Assembly (NCBI GenBank): GCA_003455945.1
Contig: DMPQ01000029.1
Location: forward strand, 14,046 to 23,700
DNA: 9,655 bases
Reading direction: 5' to 3'
Source: Planctomycetaceae bacterium
Lineage (GTDB): Bacteria > Planctomycetota > Planctomycetia > Pirellulales > Pirellulaceae
A program made the position numbers and the translations under genes. The notes beneath the pieces were generated by a model. It did not search any database, was not told the origin of the DNA, and saw only the letters and a program-made list of their open reading frames with translations. The first letter of the stretch is position 1. Every line of letters begins with the position of its first letter. Positions 1 to 7,546 of the stretch are shown here, one piece after another.

Positions 1-2099
1 GGGGTCAGACCGGCTCCCAGTCGCTCGTCGAAGAGCTCGCGATGCCGCCCGACCAGTTCGTCGATCGTCGCCGCCTGATCGGCCACCGCGTCGTTCCCCT
101 GCAGACAATGCAGCGTCCAGCCGTCCGCCGGCGAACCGGCGAGCGCGATCAGGAATCCGACCGGCGCTTCGCGAATCGCCACATAGGTCCTGCCTGAGGC
201 GACATCGCAGCCGAAACGCAACTGCCGCTGCGCCTCGGCCAACTCCTCGAACGAGAAGTGATAGATCTCGGGGAGCGGAGCGTTCATCGGCAACATCCCG
301 CCGTTCATCAGCTCCGGCGGACTGGTACGCAGTCCGACCGCCAGGCCGTTGATCGAGAACTGCGGGTCCGCGTTGACTCCGTACGACGTCGAATGGTGCA
401 TGTGCATGCCGGGAGCGGGCGCGAGCGACGAGGCGATCGTCTCGAGTCGCATCACCCGGATCACCGGATAGGCGCGCGGGCCGAGCGATTCGAGTTGGGA
501 TCCTTGCCACAGCGACGCCGGGAGACCGTACGCCTCGACCTGTTCCCGAATCTCGGTATTCACCTCGGCGACCGACTTCCCCTGCAGCGAAACGCTCCAG
601 CGCTCGCGATCGAGCACCAACGCCCCCGATTCGACTCGGAACCCTGCGATCGTCCGCATCTCGTCGCTCAGACGATTCAATCGTCCGTCGGCGACAAACG
701 GAGGCGCCTGACTCGCATCGGCTGCGATCGCTTCTTCACCCTCCGACTCGGTCGACTCGTCGACTCCGAGCGCCGATTTCCAGGCGGCGACATCATCCGG
801 CAGCGAACGCTCGGTCAGCTCCCTCAGCCGCTCGAAGACGGCCGCCTGCACCTCGGGAGTCCCCGATTCGGCGACCAGCAGCAGGAACGACGGCTCGTCG
901 AGCAGGCGGAGATCGACCAGCAGTTCCCAGGTTGCCCCGGCTCGCTCCCCTGCCCCTTCGCGGTAGACCCGTCTCAGACGCGAGCTCGCTTCCAGCGAAT
1001 GACTCGGATCGTCGAGCGACTGTTCGATCGACGTCCGCCATTGTCCGAACTCGGCGAGCAGCCGTTTCGTCGCCAGCTCCCGAGCCTCGAAATCGTCGGC
1101 ATCCAGGCCGGCGACCCGTTCGCGGAAAGCGTCCGACTCGGCCGGATCGATCGTCGCCGTCAGCCGCTGACTCGCGGCCAGAATCACTTCCGGATCGTAG
1201 GGGGTCGGAGGGAACGGGATCCCCATTCCTGACGCGGTCGCGAGCAGCCGTTGTCGCGCTTCGGCCGGCAGACTCTTCATCAGCTGCGAAACGGTCGGCG
1301 CGGTGCGACGGATCGCCGTCCGATCGAACAGCAGCGTCGCCCGCAACGGTTCGCCGGCCGGCTGCACCAACTGAACATACGAGGGGGTGGCGGGGGACCA
1401 GACGGTCAGTTCGAACGTGCCGTCGGTCCGCACCAGGTAGTGAAGCTGCTGTTGCAGTCCGTCGCTCTCGGCGAACGAGACCTCGAGCAGTTCGTCTCCT
1501 TGCTGCGACAGCTTGGCCCAGCCGTGCAGACGGGTCCAGTGAAAGGCCATCGTCCAGAGCTGGCCGTTGCCCGACGCGCTCGATCCGCCGCCACCGAACA
1601 GATGAGCGTTCGAATAGAACGTCTGCTGAAACTGCTGCATATTCGAGATGCGACTGACGGCGATCCGGTCCCCCGCCAGACCGACGTCGGCGACCTGTTC
1701 GAGCACGCCCGAGAGCTGCGAAAGAGCGCCGTTACCGAGCCACTCGGGCTTTTCGGGATCGGCCTCGGCGGCGGCGACTCCCTCCTGACCGACCGGCGGC
1801 GCAAGGCGAGCGATCGGGGCAAGACGGAGTGCCGGGGCCAGGCGAATCGCCGCTCGACGCAAACCGGCCGCAGGGAGCACGACTTGTTCCGCTCCTTCCT
1901 GCTCCGCCTCTGCCGGCATCTCTTCCGCTTCGGCGTGCTCGTCGTCGGGGGGCTGAGCGGCAGCGGCGGGGAGTGTCGGCAACGGGGCGGTCGCGAGCAG
2001 CAGTCCGAACGCCAATCGGCGCGCGGCTCGAACGACCGGGGCATCGAGATCGGAACGCAGGTGGGAGGGGGGAGCGAAACGAGGGAGGCAAGCGGGCAT
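1..2099 (-). CDS. Large exported protein of unknown function, partial (C-terminus beyond left edge)
   Basis: One uninterrupted frame runs from an ATG at 2099 to the left edge, giving about 699 codons and no stop. The ATG has a good ribosome site (GAGGA, 9 nt upstream). Residues 1-28 are a long Arg-containing n-region, residues 29-48 are hydrophobic, and Ala-Ala-Ala-Ala-Gln near 45-49 looks like a signal-peptidase site, so the protein is probably exported. An acidic Glu/Ala stretch follows (about 50-70). Around 167 lies a Gly/Ser-rich FGGGGSS turn, and around 323-375 a segment (RVAGLDADDFEARELATKRL, then a leucine-spaced stretch) that resembles a single HEAT-like helical pair often seen in planctomycete proteins. 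A Met/His cluster, MHMHH, lies near 563. I recognise no catalytic domain and assign no function. It is divergent from the barrel gene at 2456. That the frame is coding is well supported by codon choice and continuous protein-like sequence. Confidence 0.8.
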   Translation of the reverse strand, partial: MPACLPRFAPPSHLRSDLDAPVVRAARRLAFGLLLATAPLPTLPAAAAQPPDDEHAEAEEMPAEAEQEGAEQVVLPAAGLRRAAIRLAPALRLAPIARLAPPVGQEGVAAAEADPEKPEWLGNGALSQLSGVLEQVADVGLAGDRIAVSRISNMQQFQQTFYSNAHLFGGGGSSASGNGQLWTMAFHWTRLHGWAKLSQQGDELLEVSFAESDGLQQQLHYLVRTDGTFELTVWSPATPSYVQLVQPAGEPLRATLLFDRTAIRRTAPTVSQLMKSLPAEARQRLLATASGMGIPFPPTPYDPEVILAASQRLTATIDPAESDAFRERVAGLDADDFEARELATKRLLAEFGQWRTSIEQSLDDPSHSLEASSRLRRVYREGAGERAGATWELLVDLRLLDEPSFLLLVAESGTPEVQAAVFERLRELTERSLPDDVAAWKSALGVDESTESEGEEAIAADASQAPPFVADGRLNRLSDEMRTIAGFRVESGALVLDRERWSVSLQGKSVAEVNTEIREQVEAYGLPASLWQGSQLESLGPRAYPVIRVMRLETIASSLAPAPGMHMHHSTSYGVNADPQFSINGLAVGLRTSPPELMNGGMLPMNAPLPEIYHFSFEELAEAQRQLRFGCDVASGRTYVAIREAPVGFLIALAGSPADGWTLHCLQGNDAVADQAATIDELVGRHRELFDERLGAGLT

Positions 2100-2455
2100 G
2101 AACGGTGATCCTCGCGCAAGGCGAATCGCCACCGGACGTCGCCGCAACGCGGGAGGCCAGCGGCACAGGCCGTCGGAACGGCTTCGATTGTAGACGGCTC
2201 GCGCGGTCCCTCGCGACCGTCCGAGCGGGGCGGTCGATCGGCCCGTGCAGCGGCTCCGTTCGGATCGCCGGATACCGCGGCGGCGGGTTTTCGATCGCGG
2301 CGCGTCCGAGTCGGCCGAAGCGTTGGGATAGCGATTCGCGGCAGAATCGATACAGACGGCCAAACGGGCGAGCCGAAACAGACGTTGGGACCGCTCCCTG
2401 GTTTTGGGGCGAGGGGTCTTCCGATTCGAGTTCCTCGAGCACGGCGGCGAGAGAA
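2100..2455. other. Divergent intergenic region between the exported-protein gene and the BBP7 gene
   Basis: These 356 bases separate two divergently read genes. The plus-strand frame of the barrel gene stays open through the region, but the translation is Arg/Ser-rich and unlike the downstream protein, so I treat it as non-coding. A TACAAT -10-like element for the leftward gene is listed separately. I found no convincing -35/-10 pair for the rightward gene, no strong terminator hairpin and no RNA gene. Two CGATCG hexamers (near 2233 and 2289) fall here. Confidence 0.6.
2187..2192 (-). promoter_or_regulatory. Possible -10 element for the leftward exported-protein gene
   Basis: The minus strand reads TACAAT, five of six matches to the sigma-70 -10 consensus and one of few AT-rich hexamers in this GC-rich gap. 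It lies about 90 nt upstream of the ATG at 2099. No matching -35 hexamer is visible at 16-18 nt, so this is a weak prediction. Confidence 0.25.
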
Positions 2456-4528
2456 ATGAAGATCGATCTGATGCGAAGGCTGGCGATCGCCCTGGGATGC
2501 TTCGCGACCGTCGGTGCCGGAACCTTCCTGATCGTGTCGGCCGACGACGCCGTGCCGGTCGTCTCGGGCGAACAGAGCAGCTTCAATCCGTTCGCGCATC
2601 GCCTTGCGCCGCGACCGGCCGAAGCGGCTCCGCTTCCGATCGAGACGCCGATCGCCATCGAGTCGGTCGAGCAGATTCCGATCGAGTCAGGGGGATCGAT
2701 TCCGCTCCCGGCCGCGCTTCGCCGCGCTGCCGGCGCGGTCCCGGTCGTTCCCGGCTCCATGATGCCGAACTCGCCTCCCTCGGCGTCGACTCAGGTCCGT
2801 CCGGTCGAGCCGACGGTGATGCCGCTGCCGCGTCCCGTTGCGAACGAGCCGGCACTGCGACCGACTCCGCCGCCGCAGATCGCGCGACTTCCGGTAACGA
2901 CCCCGCGTTCGACGGCACCGGTCGCTCCGCCGGTCGCTTCCGCTCCTCCGGTCGTCGTCGCTCCCCCGACCATCCCTCAGATGCCGGCCATCTCGCCCTC
3001 CCAGCTCGCTCCTCCTCCCGTCGTCTCGGCCGCGCCGGTCGTCGCTCGGCCGGAAGTCGGTTCGGAGCGACGAGGCGCCGCGAACCAGCCGTCGCTGGCA
3101 GCGACCGAGACGTCCGGAGCCAACTCGTCGACGACGTTGAGGACCTCTCCTGCCGCCCCGCAGCGAACGATGCCCGAAGGGGTCGCGACCGCCGCACCCG
3201 CTCCGGTCCGCATCGCTCCGGTTCCGCCGGTCGAGATCCGTGCCGAGTTGCCGGTGGCCAGTCCGGTCGCCGCGGCTCCGTTCGTCCCGCGCGTCGAAAC
3301 GCTCCCGCCGGTTCCGCAGCCGGAGCGCTCGGTGTCGTCCGAGCGAACGTCGACCGCGCCGCTCGTCCGTCGCGCGGACGAGTCGGTCGCGAGCTTCCGT
3401 GATGCCTCGGTCACCGTCGCACCCTACACCGGCGACCTGTCGGGGCCGAATGAGATCGGCTCCGCTGTGGTGCTCCCTCAGTCACCACTTGCCGCGATGC
3501 GGGAGCAGTCGGTGGTCGTGCCGGCCGGCAACTACTTCACCTCGACGCCCGGCCCGCAGGAGTCGATGGGAGAGATGATCTTCGACGAGCCGCTTCCCGA
3601 GGGAGCGATCATCGAAGGGGGTGACGGGTCGGTCGTGCTCGACGCCGGCTTTCCGTCCGATTGCTGCCGCGGCTGCCCCTCGCGCACCTACGCGATCGCC
3701 GAGGCGATTCTGTTCCGACGCGAGTCGCAGGGGACTTTGCTCAACGCCAGCGTCGGCAGCGCCCAGTACGACTACGAACTCGGCGGACGAGCGACGATCG
3801 GTCGTCGCGGCGACTGCGTCAACGGTTGGGAAGCGTCGTTCATGACGACCGCCGATCCGTGGGCCGCTCGCGAGACCCGAGTCGGTGCGGGGCTCAACAC
3901 CTACATGACGCCGGTCGACGGCCTGACTCACGCGAACATCTCGGCCTTCAACGGCGCGTCGTTCCAGGAGCTCGCGCTGAGTTCGCGACTGTACAGCCTC
4001 GAGATCAATCGGCTGGAGTGGGGCTGGGACGTCCTGTCGACCAGCTTCGGTCTCCGCTACATCCAGCTCGAAGATCAGCTCCGCTACACGTCGGTCCGCG
4101 GCGGCGAGACCGGAACGCTGCAGATCGCGACCAACAATCACCTGATCGGTCCGCAGATCGGCAGCGAGCTCTTCTACGACAGCGGCGGACGGGTCTTCCT
4201 GTCGGGCAAGGGGAAGCTCGGTGCGTTCCTCAACGCCAACGATCAGAACTCGTTCCTGGTCAACACCGGCCCGGTCGCGACGACTCTTCAGGGGTCGGAC
4301 AGCCAGGCGGAGTTCGCCGCGCTGGGCGAGCTGCAGATGAACCTCTTCTACAAGCTCACCCGCAACAGTCGGCTGCGAGCCGGCTACGAGATGTGGTACC
4401 TGTACGGCGTCGCCACCTCGAACGAGCAGTACAACGGCACGATCTCGCCGCTGCTCGGTCGTCGGACCGACGACAACGACGACATCTTCATGCACGGGGC
4501 GAGCGTCGGCTTCGAATGGGTCCGCTGA
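2456..4528 (+). CDS. BBP7 family outer membrane beta-barrel protein with long Pro-rich N-terminal region
   Basis: A protein of 690 residues. The ATG at 2456 was chosen because it directly precedes a signal peptide (MKIDLMRRLAIALG, hydrophobic to about residue 28, likely cleavage near VSA-DD); the frame is open further upstream, but that translation is Arg/Ser-rich and unlike a protein start. Residues about 50-300 are dominated by Pro, Val and Ala (runs such as APPVASAPPVVVAPP) and should be extended and disordered. A cysteine cluster, CCRGC, sits at 403-407. Residues about 409-690 have alternating aromatic/hydrophobic strands ending in MHGASVGFEWVR, which matches the planctomycete BBP7 (PF07585, putative beta-barrel porin) pattern, including a helix-free GFRYLQ-like strand (FGLRYIQLEDQLRY, 531-544) and RLRAGYEMWYLYGVA (639-653). 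The inferred place is the outer membrane; substrate and pore function are unknown. BBP7 proteins I recall have a much shorter N-terminal part, so the 380-residue extension is unusual. Confidence 0.85.
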   Translation: MKIDLMRRLAIALGCFATVGAGTFLIVSADDAVPVVSGEQSSFNPFAHRLAPRPAEAAPLPIETPIAIESVEQIPIESGGSIPLPAALRRAAGAVPVVPGSMMPNSPPSASTQVRPVEPTVMPLPRPVANEPALRPTPPPQIARLPVTTPRSTAPVAPPVASAPPVVVAPPTIPQMPAISPSQLAPPPVVSAAPVVARPEVGSERRGAANQPSLAATETSGANSSTTLRTSPAAPQRTMPEGVATAAPAPVRIAPVPPVEIRAELPVASPVAAAPFVPRVETLPPVPQPERSVSSERTSTAPLVRRADESVASFRDASVTVAPYTGDLSGPNEIGSAVVLPQSPLAAMREQSVVVPAGNYFTSTPGPQESMGEMIFDEPLPEGAIIEGGDGSVVLDAGFPSDCCRGCPSRTYAIAEAILFRRESQGTLLNASVGSAQYDYELGGRATIGRRGDCVNGWEASFMTTADPWAARETRVGAGLNTYMTPVDGLTHANISAFNGASFQELALSSRLYSLEINRLEWGWDVLSTSFGLRYIQLEDQLRYTSVRGGETGTLQIATNNHLIGPQIGSELFYDSGGRVFLSGKGKLGAFLNANDQNSFLVNTGPVATTLQGSDSQAEFAALGELQMNLFYKLTRNSRLRAGYEMWYLYGVATSNEQYNGTISPLLGRRTDDNDDIFMHGASVGFEWVR

Positions 4529-4550
4529 GTCGAGATGCCTCGGTGATGTC

Positions 4551-5600
4551 TCAGCCGCAGGCGATTTCGCTCGAGCGGGTGACGACGAAGCCGAGGTCCT
4601 CGATCATCCGATAGTCCTCCTCGGCCGGCTGCCCCTTGGTCGTCAGGTAGTCGCCGACGAAGACCGAGTTGGCGGGATACAGGCCGAGCGGCTGGAGCGA
4701 GCGGAGGTGCACTTCGCGTCCTCCCGCGATCCGCAGCTCGCGCGACGGATTGACGAAGCGGAACATCGCCAGCGCTCTCAGGCAGGAGCGCGGCGTCAGT
4801 CCCTGCGACTCGCCCAGCGGGGTTCCCTCGATCGGAATCAGGAAGTTCAGCGGGATCGACTCGACCTGCAGGTCCCGCAGTGCGAACGCCATCTCGCACA
4901 GGTCGACATCCTGCTCGCCCATCCCGACGATCCCGCCGCTGCAGAGTTCCATGCCGGCGGCGCGGACGTTCTTCAGGGTGTCGAGACGATCGCCGTAGGT
5001 GTGCGTCGAGCAGATCGACTCGTAGTGCGTCTCGCTCGTGTTCAGGTTGTGGTTGACCCGATCGACGCCGGCCGCCTTGAGTCGCGCCGCCTGTTCGTCG
5101 GTCAGCAATCCCAGACAGGCGCAGATCTTCAGGCCGTAGCGCTCCTTGATCTCCGGCACGATCGTCTCGACCGCCTTCATCTCGCGCTCGTTCGGGCCGC
5201 GCGCCGAGATGACGATGCAGTAGGTCTTCGCCTGACGCTCCGCCGCGATCCGCGCGCCGTCGAGCAGCTTCTCGCGGTTCAGGATGTTGTACTTCGGGAT
5301 CTCGGCTTCCGAGACCTTCGACTGGGAACAGTAGCCGCAGTCCTCGGGGCAGAGGCCGCTCTTGGCGTTCATCAGGAAGTAGAGCTGAACGGTGTTGCCG
5401 AAGTAGCGACGGCGGATCCGATAGGCGGCCGCGAGCAGGTCGAGCAACTGATCGTCGGACGAACGGAGGATCGCCAACGCCTCGTCCCGCGTCGTCTCGT
5501 GTCCGGCCAACACCCGATCGGCCAAGGCGGACCAGTCGAGCGAGGTGCCGGTCGAGTCCTGAGCGAGCTGAGGTTCGGCAGTGGCGGCCGTCGGGTTCAT
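4551..5600 (-). CDS. bioB: Biotin synthase BioB (radical SAM)
   Basis: A protein of 349 residues that converts dethiobiotin to biotin by radical-SAM sulfur insertion, the last step of biotin synthesis. The radical-SAM CxxxCxxC motif is [12 protein letters not shown] (Cys84, Cys88, Cys91), inside the conserved block [19 protein letters not shown]. The auxiliary-cluster positions are also present: Cys128 (TYCIV), Cys160 (GLKICACLG), Cys220 ([12 protein letters not shown]) and an Arg in LRIAGGRE (289-296), in the places occupied by Cys97, Cys128, Cys188 and Arg260 of the E. coli enzyme. [10 protein letters not shown] (184-193) and the C-terminal GDYLTTKG are family signatures. The ATG at 5600 has an AAGGA ribosome site 7 nt upstream. 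The frame continues upstream of this ATG, but that sequence is not BioB-like. The N-terminus is about 30 residues longer than in E. coli. The gene is single, with no other bio gene in view, and convergent with the barrel gene (22-bp gap). I recognise no BirA or BioR operator. Confidence 0.97.
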   Translation of the reverse strand: MNPTAATAEPQLAQDSTGTSLDWSALADRVLAGHETTRDEALAILRSSDDQLLDLLAAAYRIRRRYFGNTVQLYFLMNAKSGLCPEDCGYCSQSKVSEAEIPKYNILNREKLLDGARIAAERQAKTYCIVISARGPNEREMKAVETIVPEIKERYGLKICACLGLLTDEQAARLKAAGVDRVNHNLNTSETHYESICSTHTYGDRLDTLKNVRAAGMELCSGGIVGMGEQDVDLCEMAFALRDLQVESIPLNFLIPIEGTPLGESQGLTPRSCLRALAMFRFVNPSRELRIAGGREVHLRSLQPLGLYPANSVFVGDYLTTKGQPAEEDYRMIEDLGFVVTRSSEIACG

Positions 5601-5698
5601 CGATGTCCTTCCGTTCGTCGGCGTCGTCGAGAGCGACCGTCGCACACCGGGCCGGTCAGGCCCCGCGATCGTTCGATGGCGGTCGGTCGGCGACGCGA

Positions 5699-5746
5699 AG
5701 CGTCCCAGGGGAGCCTCCCGAGCGAACGGCTTCGCCCCGGGACGCT
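5699..5746 (-). promoter_or_regulatory. 48-nt imperfect inverted repeat in the bioB leader
   Basis: AGCGTCCC (5699-5706) is perfectly complementary to GGGACGCT (5739-5746). Inside it, GGGG (5708-5711) pairs with CCCC (5735-5738) across one bulged A, and AGCC (5712-5715) can pair with GGCT (5728-5731) across a 3-nt bulge. That gives a long bulged stem with a loop of about 12 nt. A competing pairing exists: GCGAAGC (5695-5701) with GCTTCGC (5729-5735). The element lies between the candidate bioB -10 and its start, so it would be near the 5' end of that transcript. It has no U-tract, so it is not a standard terminator. The role is unknown. Confidence 0.5.
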
Positions 5747-5763
5747 GACCCGTATCGGCGACG

Positions 5764-5769
5764 ATGATA
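5764..5769 (-). promoter_or_regulatory. Possible -10 element for bioB
   Basis: The minus strand reads TATCAT, five of six matches to the -10 consensus, about 165 nt upstream of the bioB ATG and just upstream of the inverted repeat at 5699-5746. No -35 match is visible at normal spacing, so support is weak. Confidence 0.25.
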
Positions 5770-5879
5770 CCATGAGGCCCGAAACGGCGGGAGCATGCCG
5801 TGTTCGCGCCCGGACGGACGCGACGCACCACGCCCCCTTCGAGGCTTCTTTTCTTCGCTCCTCTCGGCGGCACGACGAC

Positions 5880-6593
5880 GTGAACAGCGAACACCCGAGT
5901 CGGAACGAAACGGCCGACGCGAACGACCTCGGCGCGAATTCCATCGCTGCGGCCGGTCCGGCCGATTCCGAACAGGGAACGCGGCTCGACCAGGCGACGG
6001 GGGAGCACGACCGCCGCTCGCCCGACTACTTCGTGCAGCTCGGGCTCTTCGGCCACGTCGGTCGCCTGGCGGCGGCTGCCGGTCGATTCGGACGCGGGGA
6101 GCGAGTCGTCTGTCGGACCGAACGGGGGCTCGAACTGGGACGGATCCTGTCGATCGACGATCGACCGGACGAGTCGGAGGGCGCGGCGATCGACGGCACG
6201 ATCCTGCGTCGCATGGCCGAGACCGATCACTTGCTCCAGGCGCGGATCGAAACGCGGCGCGATGCGGCGCTCGCCGCCTGCGAGCGGGAGATCGAGCGCC
6301 GCGGACTCGACGTCCGTCTGATCGATGTCGAACATCTGTTCGACGGCGCGTCGCTCTACTTCTACTTCCTCGGCACTCCCGACGAACGCCTCGAAGCGCT
6401 GACGCGCGAGCTGGCCGAGACGTACGAGACGAAGGTCCGGTTCCGACAGTTCGCCGAACGGCTGGCGACCGGATGCGGCCCGGGATGCGGGACCGAAGCG
6501 AAGGGGGGCGCGTGCGGCACGGGAGGTTGCTCGACCTGCGGGAGCGGCGGCTGCTCGGTCCGTTCGCTCAAGTCGGCGGCCGCAACGAGCTGA
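5880..6593 (+). CDS. PSP1 domain protein (RicT-like) with Gly/Cys-rich C-terminal tail
   Basis: A protein of 237 residues from the GTG at 5880. Residues about 50-195 match the PSP1 domain: [14 protein letters not shown], then [19 protein letters not shown] (72-90), and near the end [14 protein letters not shown] followed by ASLYFYFLG (143-165) and the TKVRFRQF block (184-191). In Bacillus the PSP1 protein RicT (YaaT) works in a complex with RicA and RicF that carries iron-sulfur clusters and affects RNA maturation and development; a similar role here is inference. The tail, residues 199-225, has six cysteines among glycines (Cys199, 203, 212, 217, 220, 225), plausible metal or Fe-S ligands. 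The first 45 residues are low-complexity. The start is uncertain: an in-frame ATG at 5772 would add 36 residues, and neither start has a clear ribosome site. The gene is divergent from bioB and convergent with the DUF1805 gene. Confidence 0.88.
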   Translation: MNSEHPSRNETADANDLGANSIAAAGPADSEQGTRLDQATGEHDRRSPDYFVQLGLFGHVGRLAAAAGRFGRGERVVCRTERGLELGRILSIDDRPDESEGAAIDGTILRRMAETDHLLQARIETRRDAALAACEREIERRGLDVRLIDVEHLFDGASLYFYFLGTPDERLEALTRELAETYETKVRFRQFAERLATGCGPGCGTEAKGGACGTGGCSTCGSGGCSVRSLKSAAATS

Positions 6594-6601
6594 GGGGATC
6601 G

Positions 6602-6613
6602 ACCTCGCGAGGT
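6602..6613. repeat. 12-bp perfect palindrome between convergent genes
   Basis: ACCTCGCGAGGT is its own reverse complement and lies in the 52-bp gap between the PSP1 stop (6593) and the DUF1805 stop (6646). A second small inverted repeat, CGGCG-AAC-CGCCG, follows near 6631-6643. Neither has a T-tract, so a terminator role is only possible. Confidence 0.35.
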
Positions 6614-6645
6614 AACCGCGGCAAGGCGCCCCGGCGAACCGCCGC

Positions 6646-6990
6646 TCAGCCCGACTTTCGCCCCGCGATCAGCATCCGCTCCACCGCCTCGCGCCCGGTC
6701 ATTCCGATCGTGATCCCTGCCTCGGCGGCCTTGGGAGTCAGATCGACGATCCTCGCCTCGAACAGATCTTCGGGTTCGCAGAGCGGTCGGCTCGGCGTTC
6801 CTCGCGCGATGGCGATCGCCTGACCGAACTCGGTCGGCGTTTCGATGTCGTAGATGCCGCAGCCGACGATCCCATAGGCGGTCAGGATGCTGCAGTACTG
6901 CCCGCCTTGCCAACGATGCGCCAGGCCGATCGCCGAGCCGTTGTCGAAGGTGAGGTCGCGATGGGTGGTCGTCGGGAGCGGGGCGTTCAT
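6646..6990 (-). CDS. DUF1805 / YunC-like protein
   Basis: A small protein of 114 residues, close to the usual family length of about 100. The pattern matches DUF1805 (B. subtilis YunC): a central beta segment [19 protein letters not shown] (30-48), then [23 protein letters not shown] (59-81), where the family has an AxxRGV...xxDLLEA segment, and the closing [20 protein letters not shown] (84-103), very like the YunC ending AAEDLGIKAGMSGREALEKL. The family fold is known, but its biochemical role is not. The start at 6990 is supported by an AAGGT ribosome site 7-8 nt upstream; an in-frame ATG at 7005 has none. The gene is last in the operon, 4 nt after the stop of the membrane protein gene, with its ribosome site inside that gene's end. 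There is no signal peptide, so it is probably cytoplasmic. Confidence 0.82.
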   Translation of the reverse strand: MNAPLPTTTHRDLTFDNGSAIGLAHRWQGGQYCSILTAYGIVGCGIYDIETPTEFGQAIAIARGTPSRPLCEPEDLFEARIVDLTPKAAEAGITIGMTGREAVERMLIAGRKSG

Positions 6991-6994
6991 GCGG

Positions 6995-7546
6995 CTACCT
7001 TGCATTGCGGTCGCGTTCGGAGTCGACGGATCGGAACGAGTCGTCTCGGGAAACCCCATTCTCGTCGCCGAGCGCAGGGCGTCGAGAGAGGCGAGCGTCG
7101 AGCATGACCGGAGCCGGCGTCGCGAGGGTCGGAGGTCCGCCGCCGAATCGCCGAGGCAGGTACCGTGCGATCGCTCCGAGCGCCGACGCACCGACGACGA
7201 TCGGAGCCAACAGCCATGCGGCGCCGGACGAACTCGTTCGGACTTCGTTTTGGGTCGTGATCGCCAGGACGATCATGACCGCCGTGCCCCCTCGCCACAG
7301 CAAGCGTTGCCAGCGAGGGATCGAACGAGGACCGAACCACCTCGCCAAGCCGAGCAGCGCGAGCCCACCCAGACTCGTCGCGGCGAGGGCGTTGCCGATC
7401 GTCGCAAGACTCTCGGCGCGAAGCAGCGCAAACGCCGCGGCGGTCACCGTGATCATCGTGAGCAACGGAATCATGCCGAAGCGGAATCGATGCCGCGGCG
7501 ATTCGACCGACCATCGCTCCGACCGTAACCGCCCACGGTCGGTCAT
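6995..7546 (-). CDS. Hypothetical four-helix inner-membrane protein
   Basis: A protein of 183 residues. A short Arg-rich N-terminus (SPRHRFRF, 16-23) runs into helix 1 (about 24-43), followed by helices at about 49-70, 82-99 and 108-129. The last 50 residues are polar and Arg/Asp-rich, probably cytoplasmic or disordered. An Arg/Phe stretch leading straight into a first helix rich in Leu/Thr is common in small planctomycete membrane proteins, but I cannot name a family or function. The ATG at 7546 overlaps the stop of the upstream VOC gene as ATGA, which implies translational coupling and fixes the start. The DUF1805 gene follows after 4 nt. The tight packing suggests the three proteins are made together. 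Confidence 0.72.
   Translation of the reverse strand: MTDRGRLRSERWSVESPRHRFRFGMIPLLTMITVTAAAFALLRAESLATIGNALAATSLGGLALLGLARWFGPRSIPRWQRLLWRGGTAVMIVLAITTQNEVRTSSSGAAWLLAPIVVGASALGAIARYLPRRFGGGPPTLATPAPVMLDARLSRRPALGDENGVSRDDSFRSVDSERDRNAR

Noticed and set aside
258..2108. Several long plus-strand open frames opposite the exported-protein gene
   Set aside because: They give low-complexity Arg-rich translations and lie wholly antisense to a single continuous 699-codon frame with a signal peptide and ribosome site.
2105..2455. In-frame N-terminal extension of the BBP7 protein
   Set aside because: The added 117 residues are Arg/Ser-rich and have no protein-like pattern, while a clear signal peptide begins at the ATG at 2456.
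4531..4542. CGAG-ATGC-CTCG hairpin between the BBP7 and bioB stops, as a bidirectional terminator
   Set aside because: The stem is only 4 bp and has no T-tract on either side; such short repeats are expected by chance.
5601..6335. In-frame upstream extension of bioB
   Set aside because: It is antisense to the PSP1 coding region and has no BioB similarity; the ATG at 5600 has a good ribosome site and gives a normal family length.
4707..6593. Very long plus-strand open frame antisense to bioB, joined in frame to the PSP1 gene
   Set aside because: The part before about 5772 is the reverse complement of the well-supported bioB gene and gives Arg/Asp/His-rich sequence without domains. Stop codons are simply rare in this GC-rich DNA.
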